The notes under the pieces are model-generated. The model was given only the letters and a program-made list of their open reading frames with translations. It was not told where the DNA came from and searched no databases. A stretch of 64,000 nt of DNA from Aplectana chamaeleonis. Its lineage: Eukaryota > Nematoda > Chromadorea > Rhabditida > Cosmocercidae. Shown here piece after piece: positions 22,972 through 33,049 of this stretch; positions within the stretch are counted from its first letter, which is position 1; each line of letters opens with the position of its first letter. The position numbers and the translations under genes are program-made. The DNA is taken from assembly GCA_029168955.1 (NCBI GenBank), contig JAPDOI010001171.1:1-64000 (forward strand). The letters are read 5' to 3'.

Positions 22972-23814
22972 ATGGAGTCTTTGGCCACAAGCCACAATTT
23001 CGCCACCCTGAACTGTCGATCGCTGTCGAGTGATATCCAAAAAACTGCGCTATCCAGACTTCTGAGCTATTTCCATGCACCGTTTGCTGCTTTGCAGGAA
23101 ACCCGCCTCAAGGATAGACCCGTCATCAGCGTCGGAGAGTACACCATCTACTGCGGTAACGCTGACGATAGGAGAGTGGGAGGCTGTGCAATAGCTGTAA
23201 GGAAGGATTTCAATGGTATGGTCAAGGAGTTCGGCTCAACGTCGTGTCGGAATGCATTCGTACGACTGCGGGATCACAGAGGATTCAATCTGTGGATAGT
23301 GAGTGCTCATGCGCCCACTGAAACTGCCGAAGACAATTCGAAGGATGCGTTTTATGAGGAACTCAATACGTTGCTGGCCAGGATACCTTGTCAACATGCT
23401 GTTGTCGTGGGGATTGACGCAAATGCGAAGATGGGACTTGATCAGGAATCCGAAGTACTCGGTAAATGGTTCTACCCAGTGGAGCAAACATCGGACAATG
23501 GCTACCGCCTTGTCGACTTTTGTGAACGCAGTGGTCTGATTATTGCATCGACATTCAAGAGGAATCATCGCCGCCATCAGCTTACGTGGCAGGGACCAAC
23601 CCGGCTATCTCCAGAAGAGCAGCGGAAGCGGAAGATGACAACTTTGAAACTACAGCTTGACTATGTCCTGACGAGGAATATTCCAGTATCGGACATTCGA
23701 AGATCTAGAGCTGTGTGGGATGTCGCATTCGATTCGGATCACCGTCCTGTTCTGTTGAACTTCACTGCGAGGATTCATAAGAGGAAGCGAGGGGCTCAGC
23801 CTCCAGAGGATTGA
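22972..23814 (+). CDS. RTE copy 2 endonuclease domain, 280 codons
   Basis: This is an APE-type endonuclease that nicks chromosomal DNA to prime reverse transcription. Motifs in order are LNCRS (residues 13-17), LQETRLKD (catalytic glutamate about residue 43), VSAHAPTE, GIDANAKMG, QLDYVLTR and SDHRP (about 255-259), so all conserved blocks of the family are present. The frame stops 18 bp before the next ATG. In this family endonuclease and reverse transcriptase normally form a single polyprotein, so the stop at 23812-23814 is probably a lesion. The same bases occur at that point in copy 1. The start ATG at 22972 is inferred from conservation between copies. Confidence 0.88.
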   Translation: MESLATSHNFATLNCRSLSSDIQKTALSRLLSYFHAPFAALQETRLKDRPVISVGEYTIYCGNADDRRVGGCAIAVRKDFNGMVKEFGSTSCRNAFVRLRDHRGFNLWIVSAHAPTETAEDNSKDAFYEELNTLLARIPCQHAVVVGIDANAKMGLDQESEVLGKWFYPVEQTSDNGYRLVDFCERSGLIIASTFKRNHRRHQLTWQGPTRLSPEEQRKRKMTTLKLQLDYVLTRNIPVSDIRRSRAVWDVAFDSDHRPVLLNFTARIHKRKRGAQPPED

Positions 23815-23831
23815 CATGACAAGTCTCAGAG

Positions 23832-25634
23832 ATGAAGAGTGCAGAAGGAATTTCCGACAACGCGTTTCTATTCACATCGGAGTACGGACTAAGAAGAAAC
23901 TTTGCGACGCGGATTCTTTTTGTCAAGTGCATCCAGGACGCTTCGAAAGAGGCACTCCCGGTTGTACAGCCTAAGAAGAAGTTCGCCTACGTCTCAGAAG
24001 AAACAACATCTACCTACAACAGAGTATGTGCTCTCCGGACTGCAGGAAACTTCGTGGAGGAGAAGCGTCTGAGGAGGAAGTTGCGTCGGCAGCTTCAAAG
24101 TGACCGCGAACGAGAGTGGACGTGTAGAGCTAAGGAGTTCGAGAAGGCTTGGGAGGAGAAGAATCCGAAGAAAGCCTACACGTTGCTGCGACAGTATAGC
24201 GGGAAGATGAAGAGATGTTCTCCTGTCTTGAACACTACCAATGGAGTTGCAGTTGGTGATGCGACGCTGCCAATATGGAAGGATTACTTCAGTTCACTAC
24301 TGAATCGTCCAGCGCCATCAGTACCTGAGCTCCCGCATGTTCAGAGAGCACATTACGATGTCAGTGAGGAACCGCCGACTGAGTCTGAAGTTTTGGATTG
24401 TGTCCGGAAAATGAAGAATGGGAAGGCAGGTGGAGATGACAACATCACTGCTGAAATGCTGAAAGCTCTTCCTCCGTCTGGGATTCGTGAAATGACCAAC
24501 ACCATCCGTGCCATATGGATGAGCGAAAGGATACCCGATTCGTGGAGACATGCGATCATCGTACCTCTTCACAAGAAGCTATCCGTCACGGATCCTAAGA
24601 ACTACAGAGGAATCTCTCTACTTCGTGTCATGTACAAGGTTTTAGAACGTATCATTCTCGAGCGACTTATCAAACATCGTGAAGGAACGACCAGAGATGA
24701 GCAAGCCGGTTTTCGACCTGGAAGATCGACCATCGACCAAGTGTTCGTCGTGAGAAGAGTAATTGAATCGTGGCAGCGGTTTTCGAAGCCATTACAGCTT
24801 GCTTTTTTGGACTTTGAAGCCGCGTTCGACTCTCCTCATCGTGATCGATTGCTCAATGCTCTGCGAGCAGATGGAGTCCCGGAAAAGTATGTTCGGTTAA
24901 TCGAGGACATGAACAAAGGAACAACAGCAGCAGTTCGTACACCTGTCGGATTTACGTCAGCTTTCGAGGTGAAAACAGGAGTAAGGCAAGGAGCCGTTGC
25001 AGGACCTTTTCTGTTCAACTTCGCCGTTGATGACATCATGCGTAGAGTTGCAGAACAGTTTCCTGCGGATGTGATCCTAACACCATCAGGACGCTCCTTT
25101 GTCGACCTGGAGTACGCCGACGACATTGTGTTATTCGCTGAAAACAACGCAAAACTGCAAAGGATTGTGAACCTCGTTTCGAAGTATGCCGCAGCCTATG
25201 GACTTCGTCTTCGTCCCGACAAATGCAAGCAGATGTGGGTCTCTCAGAGGCCTTCAACTGGAGTTTGTGTGGACGGACAACGTATCGAACTGGTGGACGA
25301 TTTCTGTTATTTGGGCTGTTTGCTGAAGAACGATGGTAGTTATGCAGCGGATATTCGACAACGATGTGCGAAAGCTACGTCTGCATTCAATTCTCTAACC
25401 AAGTGTTTGTGGTCTACCACCATCGCGAAGGAAGTCAAGTTGCGCGTCTACCTATCCGCTATTCGCCCTATCATGATGTACGGATCGGAGACGTGGGCAG
25501 CACCGAAAACGCAGATGGAAAGGTTGGATTGCACGGAGAGGAAGCTTTTAGGCGTTTGCTTGGATATTTCTGGCCGCGTGTATGCCATAACGAAGACCTT
25601 TACAAGGAAATCGACGCAGTACATCAACGCTTGA
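23832..25634 (+). CDS. RTE copy 2 reverse transcriptase, 600-codon frame
   Basis: The reverse transcriptase copies the element RNA at the nicked target. Readable blocks are KAGGDDNITAEML, NYRGISLL, DEQAGFRPGRS, FLDFEAAFDS (motif A, near residue 325), GVRQGAVAGP (motif B) and EYADDIVLF (motif C, near residue 427). The first ~30 codons are not the native frame: an extra T near 23917 (compare copy 1) shifts the reading, and the native N-terminus is in the frame beginning ATTGACATGACAAGT. The frame exits near 25550, where the family sequence continues in another frame. It is therefore catalytically complete in the palm but not a full polyprotein as read. Confidence 0.88.
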   Translation: MKSAEGISDNAFLFTSEYGLRRNFATRILFVKCIQDASKEALPVVQPKKKFAYVSEETTSTYNRVCALRTAGNFVEEKRLRRKLRRQLQSDREREWTCRAKEFEKAWEEKNPKKAYTLLRQYSGKMKRCSPVLNTTNGVAVGDATLPIWKDYFSSLLNRPAPSVPELPHVQRAHYDVSEEPPTESEVLDCVRKMKNGKAGGDDNITAEMLKALPPSGIREMTNTIRAIWMSERIPDSWRHAIIVPLHKKLSVTDPKNYRGISLLRVMYKVLERIILERLIKHREGTTRDEQAGFRPGRSTIDQVFVVRRVIESWQRFSKPLQLAFLDFEAAFDSPHRDRLLNALRADGVPEKYVRLIEDMNKGTTAAVRTPVGFTSAFEVKTGVRQGAVAGPFLFNFAVDDIMRRVAEQFPADVILTPSGRSFVDLEYADDIVLFAENNAKLQRIVNLVSKYAAAYGLRLRPDKCKQMWVSQRPSTGVCVDGQRIELVDDFCYLGCLLKNDGSYAADIRQRCAKATSAFNSLTKCLWSTTIAKEVKLRVYLSAIRPIMMYGSETWAAPKTQMERLDCTERKLLGVCLDISGRVYAITKTFTRKSTQYINA

Positions 25635-25993
25635 CACGAGGGAGGTGCCAGCATCTCCTAACGCCATCTCAAGCAGCAATGGAAAGTCGACTTCGACTGC
25701 TCGGGCATATACTAAGAAGAACGCCGGATCGTCTCGTACAACACGCTTTAAAAATGCTTCCAAATCCTGTCTGGAAACGGCCACCTGGGCGTAGGCGAAA
25801 GTTCTGGACGGATGTGGTTAAAGAGGATTTAAAGTCACTCGGCATCGAAAGACAGTTCAGGCGCGATGTTTCGTTTCGCAGGAAATGGAATAGTGACAGC
25901 TGGATGGAATGTGTTCAAATTGTGGCTGAAGACCGTGAAAAATGGACACGGCTGACTACTAGGACGGCACACCTCGGTGAAGATGCGGAATGA
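25543..25993 (+). pseudogene. RTE copy 2 C-terminal segment in a shifted frame
   Basis: From about 25550 the expected family sequence (LLGYFWPRVCHNEDLY, then LTRGRCQHLLTPSQ and PPGRRRKFWTD) is read one frame away from the reverse transcriptase. The change falls in the bases CTTTTAGGCG, which are identical in copy 1. The segment is the thumb and C-terminal part of the RTE protein and ends in a TGA just before the 3' tail. Confidence 0.85.
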
Positions 25994-26665
25994 CCGCGTC
26001 AGGCGAAAGCCAACCGATTAAGTCAAGTAAGTCAAGTTCACGATAAGAATCGTTTTTCTGCTTCTCCGCCTATCTTGAAGACTCCACCGGTGATTCCAAT
26101 GGTGTTTTTGGAATCGTACAAGACCTTCTAGGAACGGAGTTATGGTCCCTCAAAAGTTGAGCTGAGGAAGCATGGTGGACGAGTTGTCCGAGGCTTGTAA
26201 CTTCCGTCTCTTGCAGCCGATGTATGCCAGATGACCTGAGTAAAGAGAGAAGTTGGGAATAAAGGGAAGAACGGGGCTATTGTTCTGAAACTTTCGCTCA
26301 TTTCACATTCTCGAGCATTCATTTATTCACGTCAGTGGGAGTGGAAAGTGCATCTGGGGGTGAGGAGCTGACGAGTGTCCAACTTTGGGCCCGTGGGGAA
26401 TCGTTCCGAGCCCATTTTTCTTAGTTTTTTCAACGTTAGGGTTAAGCTAGGCCCCGCAGCTGCCGATCTCCCCCAAAAAAACTAATATGGTTTTTATCGT
26501 GGACACTGCCTTTAAGGGAGAACAGGGGTGCTTTTGAGAATCTTCCACCATTGTGTTATTTTTCTTTCCCTAGCCTGGCCTGCGATAAACTTCTTCAGTC
26601 CCCAGACTCCAGGCTTGGAATAAAAAATGAGAAGGCTGAATAATAGAGTTACACCCACTTTCTGA

Positions 26666-27114
26666 AGGCAGCGTTCACGATAAATTTCACTTCCGATATC
26701 TCTACTGCTTACGGAAGGTCTGGTGCCCTATATAGCAAGGCTTGCTCAAAAAGGACACGAAAGACGCGTTTTTGAGCAAAAATAGGCCCTCTCTTGTTTA
26801 CGTTGATTTTTGAGCGTGGAGGAATTGACCGCTAGAAGAATGATACCTATCAGTGCAATGAAGCGATCAGCTCACTTATCAGTACTTCCTTCACTTGATC
26901 ATTCCTGTAATCTGAGTCTTCATTTGTTCATTTCGAAGGGGGCGGATCTGGAGCACGGGGCGTGTCCGGGGCACCAAAACGCTTGTTTGCAGCCGTTATT
27001 TTGCCGCTCCTGGCTCGTTTTCTACTGCTATTTCGCCTCTGGGAGCCTAGGATCCTTCTCGCCTATCATTTCACTGTGGAAAGTCAACGAGGATGATCAT
27101 CGTGAACGCTACCT
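26666..27114. mobile_element. TTAA-type MITE 'K' (449 bp)
   Basis: The ends are AGGCAGCGTTCACGATAAA and the inverse of AGGTAGCGTTCACGATGAT, with TTAA at 27115-27118 and a degenerate left flank. The interior (GGTCTGGTGCCCTATA, GAGCGTGGAGGAATTGACCG) matches the element at 32515-33046. The 102-codon frame inside is not supported as a gene. Confidence 0.85.
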
Positions 27115-27118
27115 TTAA

Positions 27119-29990
27119 AGTACATCTTCAGTTACTAGTACATTTCAAAATATGATGGGGAATAAAAATTTTGATTGTAAAACAAGTTACTGGCTTGGAA
27201 GAAGACGATAATATTAATGAGTCTAGAAACAGTGACTCAATCGAGCTAAGATAGCTAACTTTTCATGGTTGTTGATCGCGAATTTCATGGCTCTTGGGAC
27301 AGGACGTAGAATTGATATTTTTGCTGGGACTTTAGCTGTGTCGTATATTTGAACCGTTTAAATTTATACCCCTTTTAGAGCGAGAACTGTAGAATTCGAT
27401 CAACCGTGAAGAAAATTTACGCCTAGTGGGTTCAGAGGGTACTGCGTCGATTGGATTTATAGGTTTCCTTGTGGAGCCAACGTACAATTAATGACAACGA
27501 AATCGGTGTATATCGTATAGCTTAGACGAGCACTGTATGTATCTATAATACCTAAAATGACATTTGATACAATATAAAACGAACTCACCACCGCTAATCC
27601 CAACACTATTATATGCCACCAGAATTTTTGAACGCAAGCTAGCATTTTCTGAAAAAAAAAGAACTCGTACGTGCGTTTTTGTCGGTCGCGTTTTCAGCGC
27701 CGTTTTAAAATAACTTCCTTGAAATTCAATGTTCTTCAAATATGATTAATGAATCAGGATCCTGATAAGACGAGCTATTCAAAGCTCCATCGATTCCCAG
27801 GGTTAAAGCCCGAACAAATTGTTAGCGAATTTTTTTTTTGTGCCATACAGTAGGCAAATACAGCATGCAGTTGCACAGCGTTATGTGTACTGTACAATGA
27901 TCTGTAAAGGTGATGTGAAATCTTTTCCGTTCTAACATAAACTCTAGCAGTCATTGTACTGTTGAATAGTGTTTTCCACAGGAAATTGTGGTGCGCGAAG
28001 CGCGCACCAGATTTGGTTCTAAACTGGCCACGCGCGGAACCGCTTTTTCGAAATCTAAGTTCAGAGTGAACCTAGAAATTAGCTTCAAATTGCATTGAAA
28101 AGAGCGCAAAAAGCTGGTAATATCCCCAAAAATAGTTTGAAATGGTATGCTGGTTTTCGAGAAAATTTCAAAAAACCGCTCGATTTTGGTGTTAATCTCC
28201 TTTTTTTCAGTTGGCGTTCATCAATTTGTGGGTACACTTAAAATTGAGCTAGGAAGCTCATTTTCGGATAGGAGTCTGAAAATGGATGCAGGTCGCTCAT
28301 AATCCAATTTGAACTTGATACATTAACTTTGAAGGGTACCTCAAAACCGTGGGTTCACATACTAAATTAGACATGGAGCGCGAAAACTGCTGGGGCATGT
28401 TACGGCTGTTGAGAGCAGGGTATGTGGGTGGATCTGCAGCCAATTAACATAGGTCATTAGGGGTAAGTACTAAACTTGTCAGATTTCGTACTCATGACAC
28501 TTCATCGATCGATAATCAATATTATCGATTTTCGCTCTTATTGCACGAAATGCGACGAGGAGTGGTAATTGTTGATGGGTATGGATCTCTTGGTTCGAGA
28601 ATTTTACTCATCAAACATTATAGATTGATACCAATCAATAATATCGATTTTTTGCCCGTTGCACAAACTGCCGCAATGAGTGTTGATTATTGAGGGTCTA
28701 ACTAGGGAGCCTCGCATGGTGTACCCCGGGATCAGGAAGCTGATAAATCTTTTCTAGTCAACTCTGGCACGCCTTCTTTGAATCTGAACTCGGATTTTAC
28801 TACGGATATCTACGAAAAAAGTTATAGCCTGTCAAAGTTTGTATTTCCTGCCTTTTTTTTCTATAAAAACGCGAATTAGGGTTTGCGAAATCCGAAAACG
28901 GACCTCATTCTTGTGTTCAGCGCCCAAAACTACCCCATTGAGCAAATTTTGGGTGAAGGCACATTTTCCAAACTTTGCACACACCGTTTTGGACTTGTGC
29001 GGATTTTCGGTTGGGCGCTTATTTATACCTCTGAAAGCGTTGAAAAAATGTTGCAGATTCCACTCAAATTCCCTCCAGGTGGGTTATTTGGGGCGCTGAT
29101 CACGAACCTAGGTTTTATTTGACTATTTTTCGAGCTTTTCGACTTGATTCGTTCGAAGCTTCCCGTCGGGGGGAAAATTTGATGACAAATTGTGACGGTT
29201 GCCGATTTCCGGAGTGCTACGATAGATATATCTCAAATTGTTGCTCTGGAGGTTCTTTGCAGTGCTAAACACGAATCTGCCATCCGTTTATCGAGTTTTG
29301 ATAGTTTACGGTAGGTTAGGGTGGGTACACGGTAGCTTGGTCAAAGTCTCAGATTTGGCTCAAAAGTTCTCTGTGGGTGTTATTTTGACGCCGAACACGA
29401 ATTTGAGGTCGATTTTTTGATTTTCGAAATTTTAGAGTAGATAAAGCCAGTTAAAAGGCATTATGCCTACCGTAAACTACAGTAACCACAAGTCTAGCGA
29501 CAAACAGACCCCAGATTCGCGTTCAGCGCCCGGAATAACCCCCCGTTGAAAGTTTTGAGCCGAATCAGAAAATTTTTTACACCCTGAAAATTGGCTGATG
29601 GGTACCCTTACCTTTTCACGAAGCTTCAGAAACGCTTATAACTTCGTTCAGAGGTGTCCGTAGCAAAATCCGATGTCAGATTGGGAGACAGTGGAACAGA
29701 ATTGACCTTTTTGATCATCTTCTGAATGGTGGGGACGGCTATGCGAGGTTCCCTTGCTTGGGAAATTGTTCTCATCATGCAAAATCGAATATTTATGATC
29801 AATAATATCGATTTTTCACCTGTTGCGCAAAATACGGCGGTGAGTGGTGTTTTTTTATGGTTGAGCGTCACTAGTTGCAGAAGTTGCTCTCATAGGACAA
29901 AATCGCCTGTTAGATGTTTCATCTTTCCAAACTGGAAATCGTTGAGCAAAATTCATGTCAGAGAGGGAACCTTTCGGAAAAAATATGTGA
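27119..29990. other. Gene-free stretch with dispersed low-copy repeats
   Basis: No coding region is supported. A strong hairpin, GTGCGCGAAGCGCGCAC, lies near 27991. Three related ~90-bp blocks containing ATCAATAATATCGATTTT and TTGC(A/G)CAAA lie near 28510, 28640 and 29795. Two phrases about 'TTCAGCGCCC' (near 28918 and 29522) recur in a related form at 55.8-56.2 kb, which suggests an old interspersed repeat. Confidence 0.55.
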
Positions 29991-29991
29991 A

Positions 29992-30565
29992 ATTTCTGAA
30001 AATTTAGCTTCCTGGCAGAAGTAACGATTTGGTAAAGCTATTTATGAGTCAAAAAAATTTTAAAAATGTCTTGAAATATCCTAAAAATTAGTTTGGCGTA
30101 AAATGGCCTGGACTAATAAAAAAGCTAGGAAATGAAGTGAAATAACCAAAAATACGATTTGGTGGTCAATGACAGACGAGGGATCGGATTTTACAAGCTT
30201 CTCCATTAAACTTATCAAAACGAAATCAAGCGCTTCAGGGAAACATTAAGTCATTTTTGAAAGCTGTAATAAGGGAATCAGCATAGGTCAAGCTAGGTGA
30301 ACGCAACGTTCGAATCCATAACACGCTTGATTTCGTTTTGATAAGTTTAATGGAGAAGCTTGTAAAATCCGATCCCTCGTCTGTCATTGACCCCCAAATC
30401 GTATTTTTGGTTATTTCACTTCATTTCCTAGCTTTTTTATTAGTCCAGGCAATTTTACGCCAAATCGTTTTTTAGGATATTTCAAGATATTTTTGCAACT
30501 TTTTTTGACTCATAAATAGCATTACCAAATCGTTACCTTGGCCAGGAAGCTAAATTTTCAGAAAT
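29992..30565. repeat. Long inverted repeat, ~240-bp arms, 90-bp loop
   Basis: The left arm (29992-30232) begins ATTTCTGAAAATTTAGCTTC and ends GAAATCAAGCG. The right arm (30323-30565) is its reverse complement with few mismatches and small indels. The central 90 bp are unpaired. There are no obvious TTAA or TA duplications at the ends. A transcript through it would be a long double-stranded RNA. Confidence 0.92.
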
Positions 30566-31095
30566 CCAAATCTGTTTTCAGATAAGGTAGATGAGCACCT
30601 GGATAGACGTATGCGAACGAGTACTGACTCCACTTTAGCGCAAATGGCCCTAACATCCAAATGTGCGTATTAAAAGCTTCTTATTTCCGAACAGCGTGGG
30701 GAAAGGAAAGAAGGCGTGTAGCAGCTGCCCCACTACTCAGACAGTAGTAGGCCCGGAGCGCAACCGATTCCGCCCCTCCCCGCCCACTGCAACCGAAACG
30801 CAGAGCAGTTGATATTCGAACTTGCGGTGCGTTTCGGTTGTGATTGCAATGTGCAGTGCTTCCAGGTTGCTCTCCGGGCCACATACGTTGACTGCCGTGC
30901 GCATTTCGAAACTCAGAGACGACGCCCAGCCCTCAAACCCCAGCGTTTTGGACTTTGATCGATATCGACACATCTGCCCCTACTTTCTTTTGATTCGTTC
31001 CTCGTTGTATCTTTTCCTTGGGTTAACTAATGAGTTTCCTTTTCCTTGAGCCTCGCTGACGTTTCATTGCTGTGGAGGGCAGATTGACGTATGGC
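30566..31095. other. No gene seen; GC-rich patch at 30.7-30.95 kb
   Basis: A GC-rich segment carries overlapping open frames of 67-78 codons on both strands, none with a recognisable domain or clear splice signals. Confidence 0.4.
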
Positions 31096-31249
31096 TAACA
31101 TCGGCATGGATCCGGAAGAGACTTTGCGTTCACTGTAGCAGGTTGGCGCAAACTCGGCGCCCTATGCTATAACATATGTAGGTGCACCGAGCTTGCGCCA
31201 ACCTCCAATGAGGAACGCAAAGTCTCTTCAGGATCCTCGCCGATGTTAT
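31096..31249. mobile_element. Palindromic MITE-like repeat, ~75-bp arms
   Basis: The left arm starts TAACATCGGC and contains AGAGACTTTGCGTTC and AGGTTGGCGCAA. The right arm carries TTGCGCCAACCT, GAACGCAAAGTCTCT and GCCGATGTTA. The centre is ATAACATATGTAGG. It is non-coding. Confidence 0.88.
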
Positions 31250-31544
31250 GTTGTAGTCTTGATTCGATTGGATAAACGATGGTTTCTGTGCACGCCCCTC
31301 CTTGCAGACTATCGGTTCTGAAAAAAAGTTCTAGAATCACATTTCAGAACAGGGCAGTATATCAGTAAAGAGGAAATAGCTAATAAATTTCTGCTGGGTC
31401 AGATTTTCTGCTTGCTTGATTTTTCTGTGTTCTTCCTGCTTGTTTGCCTAGCAAATGCCTCTGACCGAACTATATTTTTCAAAATTTTTTTGAGTTATTC
31501 TTCGAATTTCGAATCATTCATGACTCGAAATTTTGATTTTGGAA

Positions 31545-31735
31545 TAATATTCAAAATTCGAAAACTTCGAAAACAGCGGTTTCAAATAGTATTCGAAATT
31601 CGCATCAGTTAAAAATAGGCCTCTAAATATTATTCAAAATTCGAATAAATCAGAAACAAGCCTCTGAATGTTATGAGAAGTTCGAATATTTCAAAAACAG
31701 GCTGTCGATAAATATTCAAAATTTGAATACTTCAG
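31545..31735. repeat. Third 42-bp-period array, AT-rich, diverged, about 4.5 copies
   Basis: The units read TATTATTCAAAATTCGAAT then a TCAGAAACAGGCCTCTGAA-like tail and recur every 41-42 bp. They are unrelated to the 5.1-kb array except for a shared taste for ATTCGAAT, and divergence between units is substantial. Confidence 0.75.
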
Positions 31736-31739
31736 CGTT

Positions 31740-32510
31740 AACATATTCGAATTATTTTAAATTTGCATGATCAATCATCATTTCATCAGAATTCTTTTCT
31801 TTTTTTTTCGTTTTCCCCAAAACTCTCAATATCTACAACCAATTTATTTACTATAGATACAGCATTACACGAAAAAAAAAATGAAAGAAACAGAAAAACA
31901 TCATGAAGAAAAATTATCAGCTGCTCATCATCGATTCTTGGAACCGAGCCGGCCATGCCTACAGGGTGATGTAATTGGGTGAATGTGTGGAAATCGCAGG
32001 ATTTTTCCTTGAAAAGTTGTCAGTTAGCTAAAATGGGTGCGAAAATCGATTAGCGAAGCGTCTGAAATACGTCAATGTATCGATTTTTGCAACTGTGTTG
32101 CTAAAATCGGTATATAGGAAGCGCCCGGGGCGCAACCGTCTACGCTGGATGGCGTACTATAACGTCATCAGCCGACAGTTGCGCTCAGGGCGCTGCATGA
32201 ATCAATTTCGTCGGTAGCACAAGGAGCGCAACGTATGTGGCTTCCATCACGACATATGTGGCCCGAAAATGGCCAAATTTGACACCCTGAGCGCAACACG
32301 GACGCGGCTCCGGGTGCATTCGGGATGGGCTCAGGGCCTGCTATCGTCTGAGTACACAGGAATGTTTGATAGAGTTACATGCGAATGAAGGACCATACAT
32401 GACACCTTCAACAAAGTATGTTGCGCGGCGCGAGTTGTCTTACACGTGACATAAAGTACTGACATGTTACTTGAATGTGTTATTTTATCGCACATGTAAC
32501 TTAAAGGCAT
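31740..32510. other. No gene seen; repeated GCGCAAC motifs
   Basis: Between 32115 and 32320 the motif GCGCAAC or its inverse GTTGCGC occurs five times, next to CCCGGGG and CTCCGGG patches. This may be a degenerate inverted-repeat element, but the ends could not be fixed. Confidence 0.4.
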
Positions 32511-32514
32511 CGTA

Positions 32515-33046
32515 CACGATGAGAACCATATATTGATTTTTCATGTTATTCCACAGTTTGGCCTCTTTAGTGAACGAAAATGTTGAAGGGGCCCAAACAG
32601 TGTTTACTATAGATTTCACTTCCAATTTGTTCACGGTTCACGAAGGGTCTGGTGCCCTATAAAGATAGCAATGCAAGCTTAAAAAAGGCGCGAAAGCCGC
32701 GTTTTTTGGGCCAAAATGAACCCTCCCTTGTTTACGTTGATTTTTGAGCGTGGAGGAATTGACCGCTATGAAGGATAATACCTATCAGTGCAATGAAGCA
32801 AACAGCTCACTTATCAGCACTTCCTTGACCTGATCATTCCTGTAATCTGAGTCTTCATTCGTTCCTTTCGAGAGGCGGAAATGGGGCACGGGGCTCTTCT
32901 GTGACTCCAAAACGCTTGCTTGCAGCCGTTATTTTGCCACTCCTGGCTCGTTTCTAGCGTTCTTTCGGCATCGTGAGCCTAGGATCCTTTTCGTCTATCA
33001 TTTCAGTGGAGAAAATCACCGAGGACGATCATCGTGAACACTGTCT
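32515..33046. mobile_element. TTAA-type MITE 'L' (532 bp)
   Basis: The left end is AGGCATCGTACACGATGAGA after TTAA. The right end is the inverse of AGACAGTGTTCACGATGAT. Much of the interior is a copy of element K, but the left terminus belongs to the D/Q type, so this element is a mosaic of two families. Its right TTAA has been interrupted by the next element. Confidence 0.85.
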
Positions 33047-33049
33047 TTA

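Larger units (their letters stand above)
22759..26035 (+). mobile_element. RTE-clade non-LTR retrotransposon, copy 2, full length
   Basis: This element shares its first base pattern GGGGGTGTGTATACAAG and its AAGTC-repeat 3' tail with copy 1. The 12-bp target duplication GTTCACGATAAG (22747-22758, 26036-26047) differs from that of copy 1, so the two are independent insertions. It is the better-preserved copy: endonuclease (22972-23814), reverse transcriptase (23832-25634) and C-terminal segment (to 25993) lie in three frames with only about three frame changes. Landing inside MITE J makes it younger than that MITE. Confidence 0.95.
22740..26511. mobile_element. TTAA-type MITE 'J', split by RTE copy 2
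   Basis: The left stub AGGCAGTGTTCACGATAAG (22740-22758) ends where the RTE begins. The element resumes at 26036 as GTTCACGATAAGAATCG and ends at 26511 with the inverse of AGGCAGTGTCCACGATAAA, followed by TTAA. The repeated GTTCACGATAAG is the RTE target duplication. Without the RTE the MITE is about 490 bp, like A and H. Confidence 0.9.
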
